Positions 29,346-39,933 of a stretch of 41,066 nucleotides of DNA are shown here, piece by piece. The translations under genes and the position numbers were made by a program. Each line of letters starts with the position of its first letter. The stretch's first letter is position 1. The notes below the pieces were generated by a model that was not told the origin of the DNA, searched no databases, and saw only the letters and a list, made by a program, of their open reading frames with translations. Source of the DNA: Chara braunii (taxonomy: Eukaryota > Streptophyta > Charophyceae > Charales > Characeae); the NCBI GenBank assembly GCA_003427395.1, contig BFEA01000399.1:578503-619568 (forward strand). The letters run 5' to 3'.

Positions 29346-29821
29346 TGAAATGAAGGCCGACTCCCAAAAAAGAAAAAAAGAAAAAAAAAAGAGTCGACTG
29401 GCATTCTTTTTTTGCTTTCTTTCACCATAATAGTAGTTCATTATAGTATTTAGATTAATTCAATTTAATTGACATTTCGAGACTCCATCTTTCGCAATTT
29501 TCCATTTTTTGTTTTCTTTTTTTTGCCTTACGTTCTTAACGGCATCACTTTCGAAATAAGATTTTGCATTGACAGTTTGAACCTTCGGATTTCCTAATTA
29601 AGGTGAACCCGCTCACCCCAATGTCTTCCGCGTTGTACACGATCTATTACACCCCCCCCCTCCTCCCCCCCTCCCCGCCCCCCCGGAAAGCTCCAACATT
29701 CAAATTCAGCAAACACCGCGTACTTCATGCCCAGAATATTCTCTTTCACAGTCCGAAATAAAAAATAAAAAAAAGAAATCTCACGCACAATTACTTCAAT
29801 TCACTTGGTAATATAAACAGC
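29346..29821. other. AT-rich spacer with a C-rich tract
   Basis: No gene is seen. A C-rich run (about 29651-29684) could form a G-quadruplex on the minus strand. Confidence 0.5.
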
Positions 29822-29975
29822 CGGGGAGCAGTCCCACTAGCAAAGCGGATTGGATTAAGGGCGGGAATGTGGATGGGTTGTAATCAGTGATGCAGAAAAG
29901 CAGATGGATCACTGCACCACTCCACAAACACTTCCAGATTCAGGCGTTACATCCAATCCTCTTGGTTCCCCCAGT
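29822..29975. repeat. Hairpin element 3 (CCACTAGC family, diverged)
   Basis: The left arm CCCACTAGCAAAGCGGATTG pairs with CAATCCTCTT on the right, and the right arm carries CCAGATTCAGGCG as in the other two. Loop-proximal TGATGCAG / CTGCACCA is also kept. The right end lacks the GCTAGTGG terminus. Confidence 0.7.
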
Positions 29976-30099
29976 TGCAAACCGGGTTGTTCCCCCAGTC
30001 GCTTAAAAAGAGTCGACAAGCTCTTCACGTATTTCACACGGTTCCTTCGATGAACCGAAGAACGACGAACATCCGTACCACTCGTACTCCAAGGGCTCT

Positions 30100-30102
<3 letters not shown>

Positions 30103-30154
<52 letters not shown>
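30103..30154. repeat. (TG)n microsatellite
   Basis: 26 TG units. Confidence 0.98.
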
Positions 30155-30155
<1 letters not shown>

Positions 30156-30655
30156 TGAAGAACAAAAAATTATCGTTGACGCAGTCATTTTAGGGGCTAC
30201 CGCTTTTAAAAAAAGAAGGGAAAACAATGAAAACACACACGGTCAAGGACCGCCCGAGGAACGAGAGAGGAACGAGAGAGTCACAGTCAGTACAAAGAAG
30301 ACATTAGAAAGCAAAAAGAAAAAAGACATTAGAAAGCAAAGAAACATTCAGCAGCATACCAAAGGGGAAGAAAGACAGCAGAACCGCACAGAGAGAGACG
30401 ATGCCGAGAAATCGATGAAAGAGGCAATTCACAGCAAACCATAGATCTCTATCGAGATACCAAATGACCTTCGCAAATGCAAAGAGCCGCAAGGTGAGGG
30501 AGGAGGGAAGGAGGGAAGACGGAAATGAACAGCTGACGCAGCTGGACGTTGCCAGCAAGCTCGCACGTACTTACATATTCACAACCTTATTTATAACAGT
30601 CAAATAAACCACAGGCAAAGAACCAATAGTCACTTTACAGACTCCCAAATGATAC

Positions 30656-30700
<45 letters not shown>
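30656..30700. repeat. (CT)n(CA)n compound microsatellite
   Basis: About 12 CT units followed by 10 CA units. Confidence 0.97.
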
Positions 30701-31921
30701 GCACACAGACAGTCACATTTTCACATACACAGAAAAACACACCCTAACAAGGTAACACATAGAAAGAGCTCACACGTGAGCATCCGGAAAGAGCCCTCTA
30801 CCAGAACGAGTGCACGGCCCACTCAACCCGGCAATAGGCGAGAGGTAATGATAACTACAATGTAAGAGCAACGTCATCATACCTCTGCGGAGTACTACCT
30901 AAACGACTACCTCCTTACATAACACAGCGAATGCTTCCAGAAGCAGCAAAAACGAAGCAATCTTTCCTCTCACTCCTCAACAGCGACCACGGCAACTACC
31001 GCCCGACACCAACCAGACTCCACGAAGCCAAAAGAATTCCCCTACTCTCTCTCTCTCTCTCTCTCTCTCGTGTGTGTGCGTCAAATTTGTATGTGTTATG
31101 TGTTGTGTACGTGTGTGTGTGTCTGTGTGCGCGCGACGCGCGCGCGTAACGAAAAACATGAAAAACGTACATCATGCCAGAATCATTAGTCAAGATATAT
31201 ACAGCCCCGAGATTCCTAAATTGTCAGCCTTGTACCTCCACATATTTATCAAACAAGCCGTCACGTCCAACGCGACACCCCCCTTGACATACCCCCAACG
31301 GATTTTTCCGATGTGGTTGTCTCCACTTTCCAGTTATAAACGTTCCAGTTCTAAACGTTCCAAGTCCCCAGTGTCCTACAACCACCATGGACGCAACTGC
31401 TGTCGAAAGAACGGGTCCGCATAAACCTGCTGCTAGCGCTGTAAGTACAACTTGAACTCTGGCGAACCAGTCGGCAAGCCAACTTGATGATGATATCCAA
31501 TACAACCGCGAGTCTTTCTCGACCGCCGCGCCGAGCTCCATCGAGAGAAACGCAAACCTGGGTCAGCCTGCGCTTCCGAGCAAAAGGGAATGAAAAAAAA
31601 CGGAAAGGGACATGGAAAAAAAAAAACGAAAAACGAGCGCTCTCTTCTCCACCATACCAATCACCTACAACCCCTTCAATCAACTCCACCCATCCTCCCC
31701 TTCATTGAAACAACACCCTGCCACCAGAAACTCCCGCTGATCAACTGACCGCCGACTACACTAGCCTATGATCTCTCTCGCTCGCTCGCTCGCTCGCGCA
31801 CCTCTGTACTCATCAACATACCTAATTACCTAGGTGTTTGCTCATCAGGACTTGACCCCACGAACCGTGGGCATACAATCAACAAAAAGAACTAACAGAA
31901 ACTTAGCGACAGCGGTGGCAC

Positions 31922-31980
31922 CAGGGGGAAGGGGGGGGCGCGGGGGGGAGGGAGGGGAGTATGGGGAGTATGGGGAGTAT
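31922..31980. repeat. G-rich tract with GGGGAGTATG repeats
   Basis: Several G runs of four to eight bases precede three copies of a GGGGAGTAT unit. The pattern fits a plus-strand G-quadruplex. Confidence 0.85.
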
Positions 31981-32289
31981 CCGATTACAATGAAGGATAG
32001 AAGAAATTAGAACGCGAAGCTACAACACTTGCATTATAAACGAAGTGGTTCCTATGGAATCGAATCAGAGGGTACTACGTACCTCGAAAGGCTTGACTTC
32101 ACTCTTCCCTACCATAGAACAGAATACATGTAAGGATTTCGTCACTAAGCCGCCAATATTTTTCGATCGACTCGAGTCCAATCATGCGCGAAAGATGCAA
32201 TCTACAAATCCGAGGACGATATAAATGTATTCGTTCATGTACAGTGGATTTTACAGGGAAGATGATCTTCATCATTAGGACACCATTAT

Positions 32290-32352
32290 GGATTACTGTA
32301 CGGAGTCGTTGGATTACTGTACGGAGTCGTTCAATTACAGTACGGAGTGGTT
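32290..32352. repeat. 21-bp tandem repeat, three copies
   Basis: Two exact copies of GGATTACTGTACGGAGTCGT(T) and a third with five changes. Confidence 0.93.
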
Positions 32353-32533
32353 CACAAGGAGTTACGTATTCCTCGCAAAACGATTGGCTCTTTGAACCGC
32401 TCACTTCAAGATCAACCGCTAGACAATCCATCTACCAATTCATCAATCAATCGATCGATCAATCAATCGCGCTTCTTAACGATTCGATATGGGCTTGTCA
32501 GCGCCGATTACATACCACCACTGTGCAGGCTAT

Positions 32534-32580
32534 ATGTACATGAACCCGTACATGAACCCGTACATGAACCCGTACATGTA
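32534..32580. repeat. 12-bp tandem repeat
   Basis: TACATGAACCCG occurs three times exactly, followed by a partial fourth. Confidence 0.95.
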
Positions 32581-32815
32581 TTCCATATCTGTTACACCGA
32601 AGAGGGCTCAAGAGAGAGAGAATTGAGCCTTGACGTTGCTGGATAGCCGAGCAGCCCAACAAGCTCCACATGTGAAAGACTCCACCATCCGCGCAACCAC
32701 CCTCCGCTCTTCAGTTTATGTTCCGTCAAATCTGAACCGAGTCAGAATTTTAACAACCATCTGTCTACAAGGGAATACTGCGCAATCATTTGTCGATTAT
32801 CCTCCTCTTCCTAAT

Positions 32816-32904
32816 ACGCATCAAATCTAAAGAACAACGCAAATCCAGCCTCCTCCATCTCTCATCGGCCATACATTGCCAGTCATCTCTCTCTCTCTCT
32901 CTCT

Positions 32905-32942
<38 letters not shown>

Positions 32943-33109
32943 GTGTGTGCGCGCCACTGCCCGTATTTGCCACATGCTTTCGTATATGTTTTCGTTCTTT
33001 AATCATCTCTCTACCTGTCGATCGCCCCTTTCCCTTTCTGTCTACGCATCATATCTAAAGAACGACGCAAATCCTGCCTCTTCCATCTCTCATCTGCCAT
33101 ACATTGCCA

Positions 33110-33163
<54 letters not shown>

Positions 33164-33290
33164 GCAGTGTGCGCGTCACTGCCGGTATTTGCCACACGCT
33201 TTTGTATATGTTTTCGTTCTTTACTCGTCTCTCATTACCTGTCGATCGCCCCTTCCCATTTCTGTCGTTTCCCCCAAATCACATGTTGAA
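32816..33290. repeat. 228-bp tandem duplication carrying (CT)n(CA)n
   Basis: Units begin ACGCATCA at 32816 and 33044 and share the flanks AAATC..GCCTC, GCCATACATTGCCA, a (CT)n(CA)n block, GTATTTGCCACA, and CCTGTCGATCGCCCC. The microsatellite lengths differ between copies. Confidence 0.92.
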
Positions 33291-34498
33291 CGGTCGCACC
33301 GCAGACTACCTTGGAATAATATAGGACAGAGACGGTCTGCTCCTCCAGTCAGTGCTCTTCTTCTCGTCGACATCTGGCGCATGACAGCACCGAATCACCG
33401 AGAGAAGGATCAAAGTGCAACAACTTCCGAAGTGCGAGTCAGGTCAACGCATCCCACCGACCGTCAGCCGCTCTTACAACCGTGAACAACTTACGAAGGG
33501 CCTTTGGGACAGACGAGCATAGCAATCACAATGGTTAACACGAGTGGTAAGACTTTACCGAAAGACAACCCACCGTGTCGGGCAGTGTTGCTGATAGAGT
33601 GATCCTTACCTACAGCTGTCGGGCGGTGAAGAAACCCGTCTCTCTCTCTCTCTCTCTCCCTCCATCTCTCTCAACCAATTCCTTCGCCACATAGCTTTCA
33701 CGTTAAAACCGTGTGTGCGTGCTAGCACTCCTCGGCTGCACCCACGTAAGCCTGTATCTATCTATAACACTGCATGCAGCAACCGACAGCCGTGAAGAAA
33801 AGAGGAAGGGAAAGGAAGGAAGAGCATGGTCGATCGTGCAGAGGAGTTGTAACCGGTGGTAGTCATCGCCTTGTGCACAATTTGATACTCGCGTCATCGC
33901 CTTAAAGAATAACGGAGAGGAGAACGAAAGACGGATGATCAATCGCAGAAACAAGGCAAAATTAAAGACCTGTGCTCCCGTCGCTGTTGTTGACATGATA
34001 ATCAACCCGTAGATCCATAACGGGAGAAGAGACGTCAATTAATCATCATCAATCAATCAATCAGCCAATCAAACAATCAATCCAGGCACCCGCTACACTA
34101 ACAGAAGCGAGAACAAAGAAGGGATTCCGGGAAGGCAAGGTTGAGGAGAGAGGAGATATAAAACGTACAAAGAAAAGTGAAGGTGTCGAGATAGGGACTC
34201 CTTGCGCCCCCACCCTAATCAAATAGTTTAAGCCTTAAGGCTATATCCAAAAAATATCAAACATGTAGTACACCCACGACCAGCTTGCACAAGCCAACCG
34301 GGCGTCCCTCCCTGTCTATACCGTACACGTACGTCAGATCGCTGTCGTTACACACTACTTTGCGCAAGCGGGAGGTTCAATCATCATGAAGACACCGCCA
34401 TCCCGAATCGAGCAGCAGCACATCACGTTTCGTGTCATCTCATTTACAAAACGACTCAGAGAGAGTCTCAGTCATGATCAACGCTGCGTTGAGAATTG
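33291..34498. other. Region without a supported gene
   Basis: Mixed DNA with a short (CT)n near 33640 and CAAT-rich repeats near 34048-34080. Frames of 60-110 codons occur but show no motif or start context. Confidence 0.5.
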
Positions 34499-34709
34499 TA
34501 CACTTTCAACCCCCTCTCTCCTCTCTATTCCATTACCACCACCACGCGGCACGCTTGCAATCTGCGACCGCCACGTGTACAGGAAGAAAGCTGACGGGGA
34601 ATTATACACTTCCAACCCCCTCTCCTCTCTATCCCATCACCACCACCACGCGGCACGCTTGCAATCTGCGACCGCCACGTGTACAGGAAGAAAAGCCGAC
34701 GGGTGAAAC
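34499..34709. repeat. 105-bp tandem duplication
   Basis: Two copies share CACGCGGCACGCTTGCAATC and CGACCGCCACGTGTACAGGA, at 34543 and 34648. The period is 35 codons, which keeps overlapping frames open and explains a long ORF here. Confidence 0.93.
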
Positions 34710-35618
34710 AAACCGTTCTAGTCCTCGCCATCGTTATCGTTACTTCAAACGAATTGTTTTCCCGGCAGAGATCGCTTCCACTTCGATCACTTCGACAACA
34801 ACGAAATTTCGACCTGACTCCTCACACCACTCGACACAAAACTCCTCCGATGCACTCCGCTCCAGCGCGCTTTTTTTGGAACACTCCGCACATAGGATAT
34901 CACGCCAGAGCCATCGCCGTCGAGCGCTCTGAGCTACCGCCTTCACCCGAATAGAACGTACTGTCATTCTCGCTGCATCTGGACTGAAAGTTGTGCCAAA
35001 TACAGGCAGAATGACCGTACGTTTTATTTGAGGGAAGACGGTAGCTGCACATACCGATGCGATGCTACGAACTCCCAGTGCTCTTTGCAGGAAGAATAGT
35101 ACTTGCCACTTGGGACGCCAGGTCCTCCATTTGTATCCGCCACAAATACTCGACAGATTCCCGTCTTGGTTCTCTCTCCTATCTATGCGATAGATAGAAC
35201 GCGACATATGGTTCGCACCGGTAAGTACAAATCTATAACCGTGTCGAAACGCTGAAGACGAAGTTGAGGGACTTCAAGCTTACCCTCTGCTCTTACACAC
35301 AGCGCCAGAGCACAGCAGAGCAGAGCTGCAGAGCTGCAGAGACGATAATACAGTAAGCAACCATAGCAGCGTATCGTCATTATCAATGACAGATCAAGCA
35401 TGGTCCGATAGGACGGCGATGGTGGCATGTGGATGAACGCGGCTTTTCCTAGCTTACCATGCCAACACCGTAATAATTCTCAATAGACAAATAATGCCTG
35501 ACGGACACGGTGATCCGCTGCTCCTGCCCTGTGTGCTCTCGTCGTCTTGAAGTGGGCAAACACAATCCCTGTTAGTAGCTTCGCTCTGTCACCGTCCTCC
35601 CAAATGAGAGATCAGCGG
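34710..35618. other. 3' flank of the SMR gene, nothing recognised
   Basis: A 155-codon minus-strand frame (34740-35207) has no known motif. A GCAGAGC/GCAGAGCTGCAGAGC stretch near 35310-35340 is a short repeat. No clear poly(A) signal for the SMR gene was identified. Confidence 0.4.
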
Positions 35619-36095
35619 CTACAACCGATGCGGCGCGAAGAAGTGGTCGAAGTCGTCGTCGTTCATCTGAAAGAGCGGCCCCGCACACCTCCGTAATCTC
35701 TTCCGACATAGCTGCGCCTTCCTTGGAGCCGGTGGTAATACTGGTTCTGGAATCTCGTACTGCTTTCCCTTCGGCGTGCTGCACTCCGTGTCTTCAACAT
35801 CCCCGCCGCAAGAGACGGCCCCGCTTCCAGACAATGAGCTAGAGGAGTCCTGCGCAGGAGGGCAAAGGGAGGAAACAGGCGACACCAAGGGCTCAACCAC
35901 CTGGATTTTGAGCTTTAAACGCCGGCGGATGGTGCCGATATCCAATGGAGCAGGTCGTACGCATGCCAGCTTCCTCTTTCTTTCCGTCTCAGGCTCAGGG
36001 GACGACGACCGCGGGCGCTTCTTCTTAATGCAGCCATTCAAAGAGACAGGCATCATATTGTTATCGCAGGAGGTGGCGTCCGTAACAGAGGCCAT
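35619..36095 (-). CDS. SMR: SIAMESE-related (SMR) cyclin-dependent kinase inhibitor
   Basis: Single-exon protein of 158 residues; this is the first ATG in the frame, since the open frame further 5' has none. SMR proteins bind and block plant CDK-cyclin complexes and promote endoreduplication or arrest. Family motifs appear in the usual order: a basic nuclear signal (KKKRP...ERKRK, residues 24-42), RRRLKLKIQVV (about 57-67), ECSTPKGKQYEIPEP (104-118, the family's TP motif followed by IP), PPAPRK (121-126), the CRKRLRR cyclin/CDK-contact region (about 130-136) and the acidic-aromatic end NDDDFDHFF (145-153). Length is within the family range, with a Ser-rich insert near 84-100. Introns are usually absent in SMRs. 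A TATA box lies 320 bp upstream on the same strand. It is the one clear host gene here. The precise subfamily is unknown. Confidence 0.86.
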   Translation of the reverse strand: MASVTDATSCDNNMMPVSLNGCIKKKRPRSSSPEPETERKRKLACVRPAPLDIGTIRRRLKLKIQVVEPLVSPVSSLCPPAQDSSSSLSGSGAVSCGGDVEDTECSTPKGKQYEIPEPVLPPAPRKAQLCRKRLRRCAGPLFQMNDDDFDHFFAPHRL

Positions 36096-36304
36096 CCTTC
36101 TCGCTAAAAGAAGACGCCTCTCTGTACAGCAAGCAGCAGTGGGCGCACGCTTCACTTCACCTTCACACCGGAAGCAGCAGCAGCACCAACCAACAATAGC
36201 AGACAGCTGGAAAGAGCAGGAGCAAAAGCAGCCGCGCCCGCAGCAGCAGGCTGCAATGGTGGAATCGCCACCGACACCCACTGGCAAAAGAAACGGGGAA
36301 AAGG

Positions 36305-36333
36305 GGATGACAGGGAGGGGAGGGGGGGGAGGT
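36305..36333 (+). other. G-run cluster in the SMR 5' leader
   Basis: Four or more G runs within about 30 bp on the plus strand, which is the template for SMR. It could form a G-quadruplex in the promoter-proximal DNA. Confidence 0.6.
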
Positions 36334-36413
36334 CGCCACACCGTTCTCCACGCGAACTGCTAAATGCTGAACATGAACGTTACCAAACCAGCGGCAGAAT
36401 ACCCTCTCTGGAT

Positions 36414-36421
36414 CTTATATA
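36414..36421 (-). promoter_or_regulatory. TATA box of the SMR gene
   Basis: The minus strand reads AGTATATAAGATCC here, a strong TATA match. The expected start site is near 36385-36390, giving a leader of about 290 nt. A five-codon upstream ORF (ATG at 36374, stop ending 36360) would lie in that leader. Confidence 0.65.
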
Positions 36422-37330
36422 CTACAAGCTTTGCTACGGCCACTACATTTGCCTAAATTGCGTATAGGGCAAAGGAGTAGAGAAAAGCGGAGCAAAGGCG
36501 ATGGATAAGGGAGGAGGAGAAAACGCGTAGGAGAGGGAGGGAGAGAGGGAACAAAAAGAGCAGAAAAGAGCAGTAGCTTCCGCGAATGCCAGCTCAGAAC
36601 AGACACTACGACGACGACTTTTCTCTCCGCCAGGCGATTCCGACGATTTCGAAGACTTGCACGACAAACAGACAGATAGACTAAGTTGTGAGAGAGGCAA
36701 TTCGGACGCTAGCAAGGAGATGGAGAGCAAGGCGCGGGGAGGAGGCTAGCGAGGAGCCGAAACTTCGGCCCAGGAACGGAACTTCACGACAGACGGAGGA
36801 GCGGATCGGGCCAGAGTTCAGGCAGAAGAGCCCCCAAGCCACCACCACCTACGGACGACGAGGAATAGACAGACGGACGCGGCCTAATTGACAGAGGAAA
36901 GAAATGCAAGACAGGAGAGGAGAGGAGAGGAGAGAAGAGAAGAGAAGGGAAGGGAAAGCAACGAGAAAGACCAACGAAGTCAAATATGGTTACTGCCCAC
37001 GCAACCGCCGATCCTGGAGTCTCCGACGAGGACGCGGCAGCCCAGCACCAACAGCCGTTCCCTTCCCTAAAAGACAAACTCGGAAAAATCGTTCGATTTG
37101 ATGAGGCCACTACTACTACTACTACTACTACTATTGCTGAAACATCACACTGATGAGGAAACGAGAACAGATTCCTTGTACACAAGGACAGTACTCCTTT
37201 CTATACTTCGCTCGCGTCTACTCCGCCCTGCCTATTCTTCCTTCCTTCTCCAACTAACTGTCTATCTATGTCCGACTTGTCTACTCTACCTAACTGTCTA
37301 TGTCTCACTTCTCTGCTCTGCCTATCTCTG

Positions 37331-37366
<36 letters not shown>

Positions 37367-37565
37367 GAGGCTCTACTGTTACCGATGTTGACGACATGCG
37401 ATGGCATCCAAACCCCGCCACCACAAACAACTCCGGACTGGACCCGAATGCGGCACTCTGTGAATGGAACAGCTTCGTGGGGAATATAGATAGAGCACAA
37501 GAAAAGCGAAACGGGAACAGACACGTCGAAGGAAAAACGATTCTCTTTCCCCTTATTTTTTGAAA
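36422..37565. other. SMR upstream region and microsatellites
   Basis: Purine-rich tracts (36480-36560; AGGAG repeats 36910-36960), (TAC)n at 37108-37133 and (CT)n at 37336-37365. No other gene is supported. Part may be SMR regulatory DNA. Confidence 0.5.
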
Positions 37566-38520
37566 TTAGCGCCGCGATAGGCTCTGGCGGGCGGGGTAGA
37601 GGTGGCTACCGTACAGTAGGTAGGTGGAAGTTTTGTGGATCAAAATCATTCCGCGCCCACCCCCAAGCGGGGGAGGCAAAAAGAAAGCGTTACCTCCCCC
37701 CCGCCGCGCAGCCCCGCCGCCCGCCCGATCCCTCCTGGCGCCCCTAAAAAGACGACCCTCGATTGCGCCGACGGTGCTGCGGTGAAAGAGGGGCCCATTG
37801 GTACTGGTAGCCCGCTCTAGAGGTGAGGGATGAGGGATGCAGAAGCTGCGCGGAATTCGTAGGCGGGAGGAGCGCAAAGGACAAAACAACGAACAGAAAG
37901 AAAAAAAAAACGAACAGAAAAGAAAAGAAAAGAAAAGAAAAGAAAAGAAAGGAAAACAAAAATGCCCCTTAGGGAACGACGGGCGGCGGGGCGGCGGGAA
38001 GAGATGAGAGGGGCGATCGGCGGCGGGGAAGGTGGGAAACGAGCGGGAAAAAAGCGGGAAAAATGAAAGGGGAAAATGGCAAAATAATATGGGGAAAAAA
38101 AGGAAAATTACGACCAAAGACCCCCAGTCATTATTACCCCTTCTTTCCGCCACATTAAGGGGCTCAGGGACTGGCTCACAATTCGACGATTGCCTTCCAT
38201 CGTTAAATCGTTAAAATTTCCATTCATTGCCTAGTTTTTACCCTCTTCTTTGACAGCGGCAATTTCCCCCTCCTTCCGTGGGGATTGTTTTCGCCCGCCT
38301 TTCCCGTTGCCCATTCATCATTTTTCTTTTTTTTAATTCTTTTTTTATTCTTTTTTCGTCTTTTTTCTTCACTCAAATACCATACTTTACTTCGCCGTGG
38401 ATTGCTATCAGCGATCGAGCGGTTCATCTGGTTCAACAAAACAATTGGTTCAACTTTTGCGTTGCGTAATCTGAAGTTCGAGAGAAAGCCCTTCCGCCGG
38501 GCCTGATTCCGGGTGATATC
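37566..38520. other. Low-complexity region
   Basis: GC-rich DNA, then (AAAAG)n at 37917-37950, then purine-rich and T-rich tracts. Frames on both strands follow the base composition. Confidence 0.5.
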
Positions 38521-39250
38521 ACCGGGCTCGAAGTGAGGGCATACCCACACCAGCGCTTTCCGCAATGCATCTGAGCGCAATTACGGCCAGGACCGGGAAG
38601 GATGTGACCGCATTCACGTCCAGAGCTTCGTAGGAAAGGTCTCTGGTGTGAGGAGTATATGCCCTGCGAGAGGGCGGGCCGTGGGCCAGGAAGATAGAGG
38701 CAGAGCTCATTGGGAAGTCAATCAAACAGAGAGGGGGGCGGGGAAGCGGCGGGCCGGGAGGGAAGGGTGCAGGAGAGTTGGAAGCAATTCGCGACGACAC
38801 AGACCTGCCTAGACTACGGTAGGGGGTGTGCCCTAGGCTGACAAAAAACCCACCTCTCCGGTGCTTCATTCGCAGGGCCATGTCCAGCGTATGCCAGCTC
38901 CCCTAGTGGACTTCTAGAGTCCCGGGTACCGTTTGCTCCGGCGTACCTTTCAAACCCGGTTCCGCTGGTATGGTACTCCATTACTGCCAAGGAATCATGA
39001 ACCTTCCCGGAAGTCAAGCCAAGTGCATGTCGTCGGTAACACCGATGAAACACGGCGCGGGTGCTACCTTCTCTTTCCCCAACCCAATCGAGTACGCCCG
39101 GAGGGCCTCAACGTACGTAATCGTTTGTCCTCGACTGGTAGCACGATCACGGGCAGGCGCGGCTGCGTTGAACAGCCCACTCTACTTTTGTTTGTGTCCT
39201 CCGAGTACAAACAAACACAAAACAACAAACACAGCCTCCACTAGGGAACG
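38521..39250. other. Unresolved segment, possible decayed exon at 39030-39120
   Basis: Mixed DNA with open frames on both strands. On the plus strand about 30 codons (SSVTPMKHGAGATFSF then PNPIEYARRAS) resemble the C-terminal part of short-chain dehydrogenases of the 3-ketoacyl-CoA reductase type, where a proline-rich site precedes a YA-x-x-A helix. No catalytic YxxxK or Rossmann motif is seen nearby, so this may be chance. Confidence 0.2.
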
Positions 39251-39304
39251 GAATGGCCCATTGGTTTTTTTTTTTTTTTTTTTTTTTAAACGAATGGCCC
39301 ATTG
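39251..39304. repeat. Poly(T) tract flanked by a 13-bp direct repeat
   Basis: GAATGGCCCATTG at 39251-39263 and again at 39292-39304, with 23 T residues between them. This looks like a target-site duplication around a tail-only retroinsertion. Confidence 0.85.
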
Positions 39305-39933
39305 TTGACAACTACGCTTGTGCGAAACGTTACAGGACCAGAAGCACACCTTGACACCACAAACTGACCGATAGGGTCCCAATGGGTTATTAGGCAGCCC
39401 TACCTTAACAACTGAGGGCCTAAGATTGAATCCGACAAGCCCCCTCACTCCGTAGCAACCTAGCAATCTCCAGGTCCGATGCTGCGGATGCTGCGATGAC
39501 AGGGCCGCCATGACAGAAGCCACAACAAACAAGCGGGACTGTTAAATGCCCCGTACGAGCTTGAACACCGCAGGCCAGACCGCCGGAGGCTAAGGGCCTC
39601 ACTTCAACGCTCACCACATGAACAAAAGAGAAATATTACGGCCGTGCATCTTTCCATGTGGTAGTAGAGGATTCATTCGGCGCATTTGGTGAGCGGTGGA
39701 GGGAGGCCCTAATCCCTTGCAAAAAACTCGGGGGACGAAGGCTGAGCAATGGCGGGGGAAAAAAAAAAATGGCTTCCAGTTGGGGACAGGGCCACCTCGT
39801 GTTATGCTCGTGCTTAGATAGCATGGACATGGCCCTTTTTAAGCCCAGGTTCGTGATTTCTAAGAGAGAACATAGCACCATTGGGGCCTGACCCCTTGGA
39901 CCTACGCACCACTGGCACTACGTTTCCACTCAG
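39305..39933. other. Spacer, nothing recognised
   Basis: Short overlapping frames on both strands lack motifs. Confidence 0.35.

Larger units (their letters stand above)
29976..32289. other. Microsatellite-rich region, no supported gene
   Basis: It contains (TG)n at 30103-30154, (CT)n(CA)n at 30656-30700, (CT)n with GT-rich sequence at 31044-31140, (CTCG)n near 31778-31797 and a G-rich block near 31920-31980. Open frames on both strands track these repeats and have no motifs. Confidence 0.6.

Noticed and set aside
34386-34932. Overlapping 106- and 166-codon frames
   Set aside because: The 105-bp duplication keeps frames open; no family motif.
34740-35207. 155-codon minus-strand frame downstream of SMR
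   Set aside because: No motif, and composition is not clearly protein-like.
36096-36341. N-terminal extension of the SMR protein
   Set aside because: The extended frame has no ATG and encodes a Cys/Pro-rich low-complexity stretch; the leader explains it better.
37566-38153. 195-codon minus-strand frame
   Set aside because: It is composed of Phe/Ser-rich translation of purine-rich DNA and AAAAG repeats.
38519-39053. Minus-strand frames of 79 and 120 codons
   Set aside because: No recognisable motif; they overlap other open frames in both directions.
39030-39120. Ketoacyl reductase-like exon
   Set aside because: Similarity is limited to about 30 residues, with no catalytic or cofactor motif nearby; kept only as a low-confidence note.
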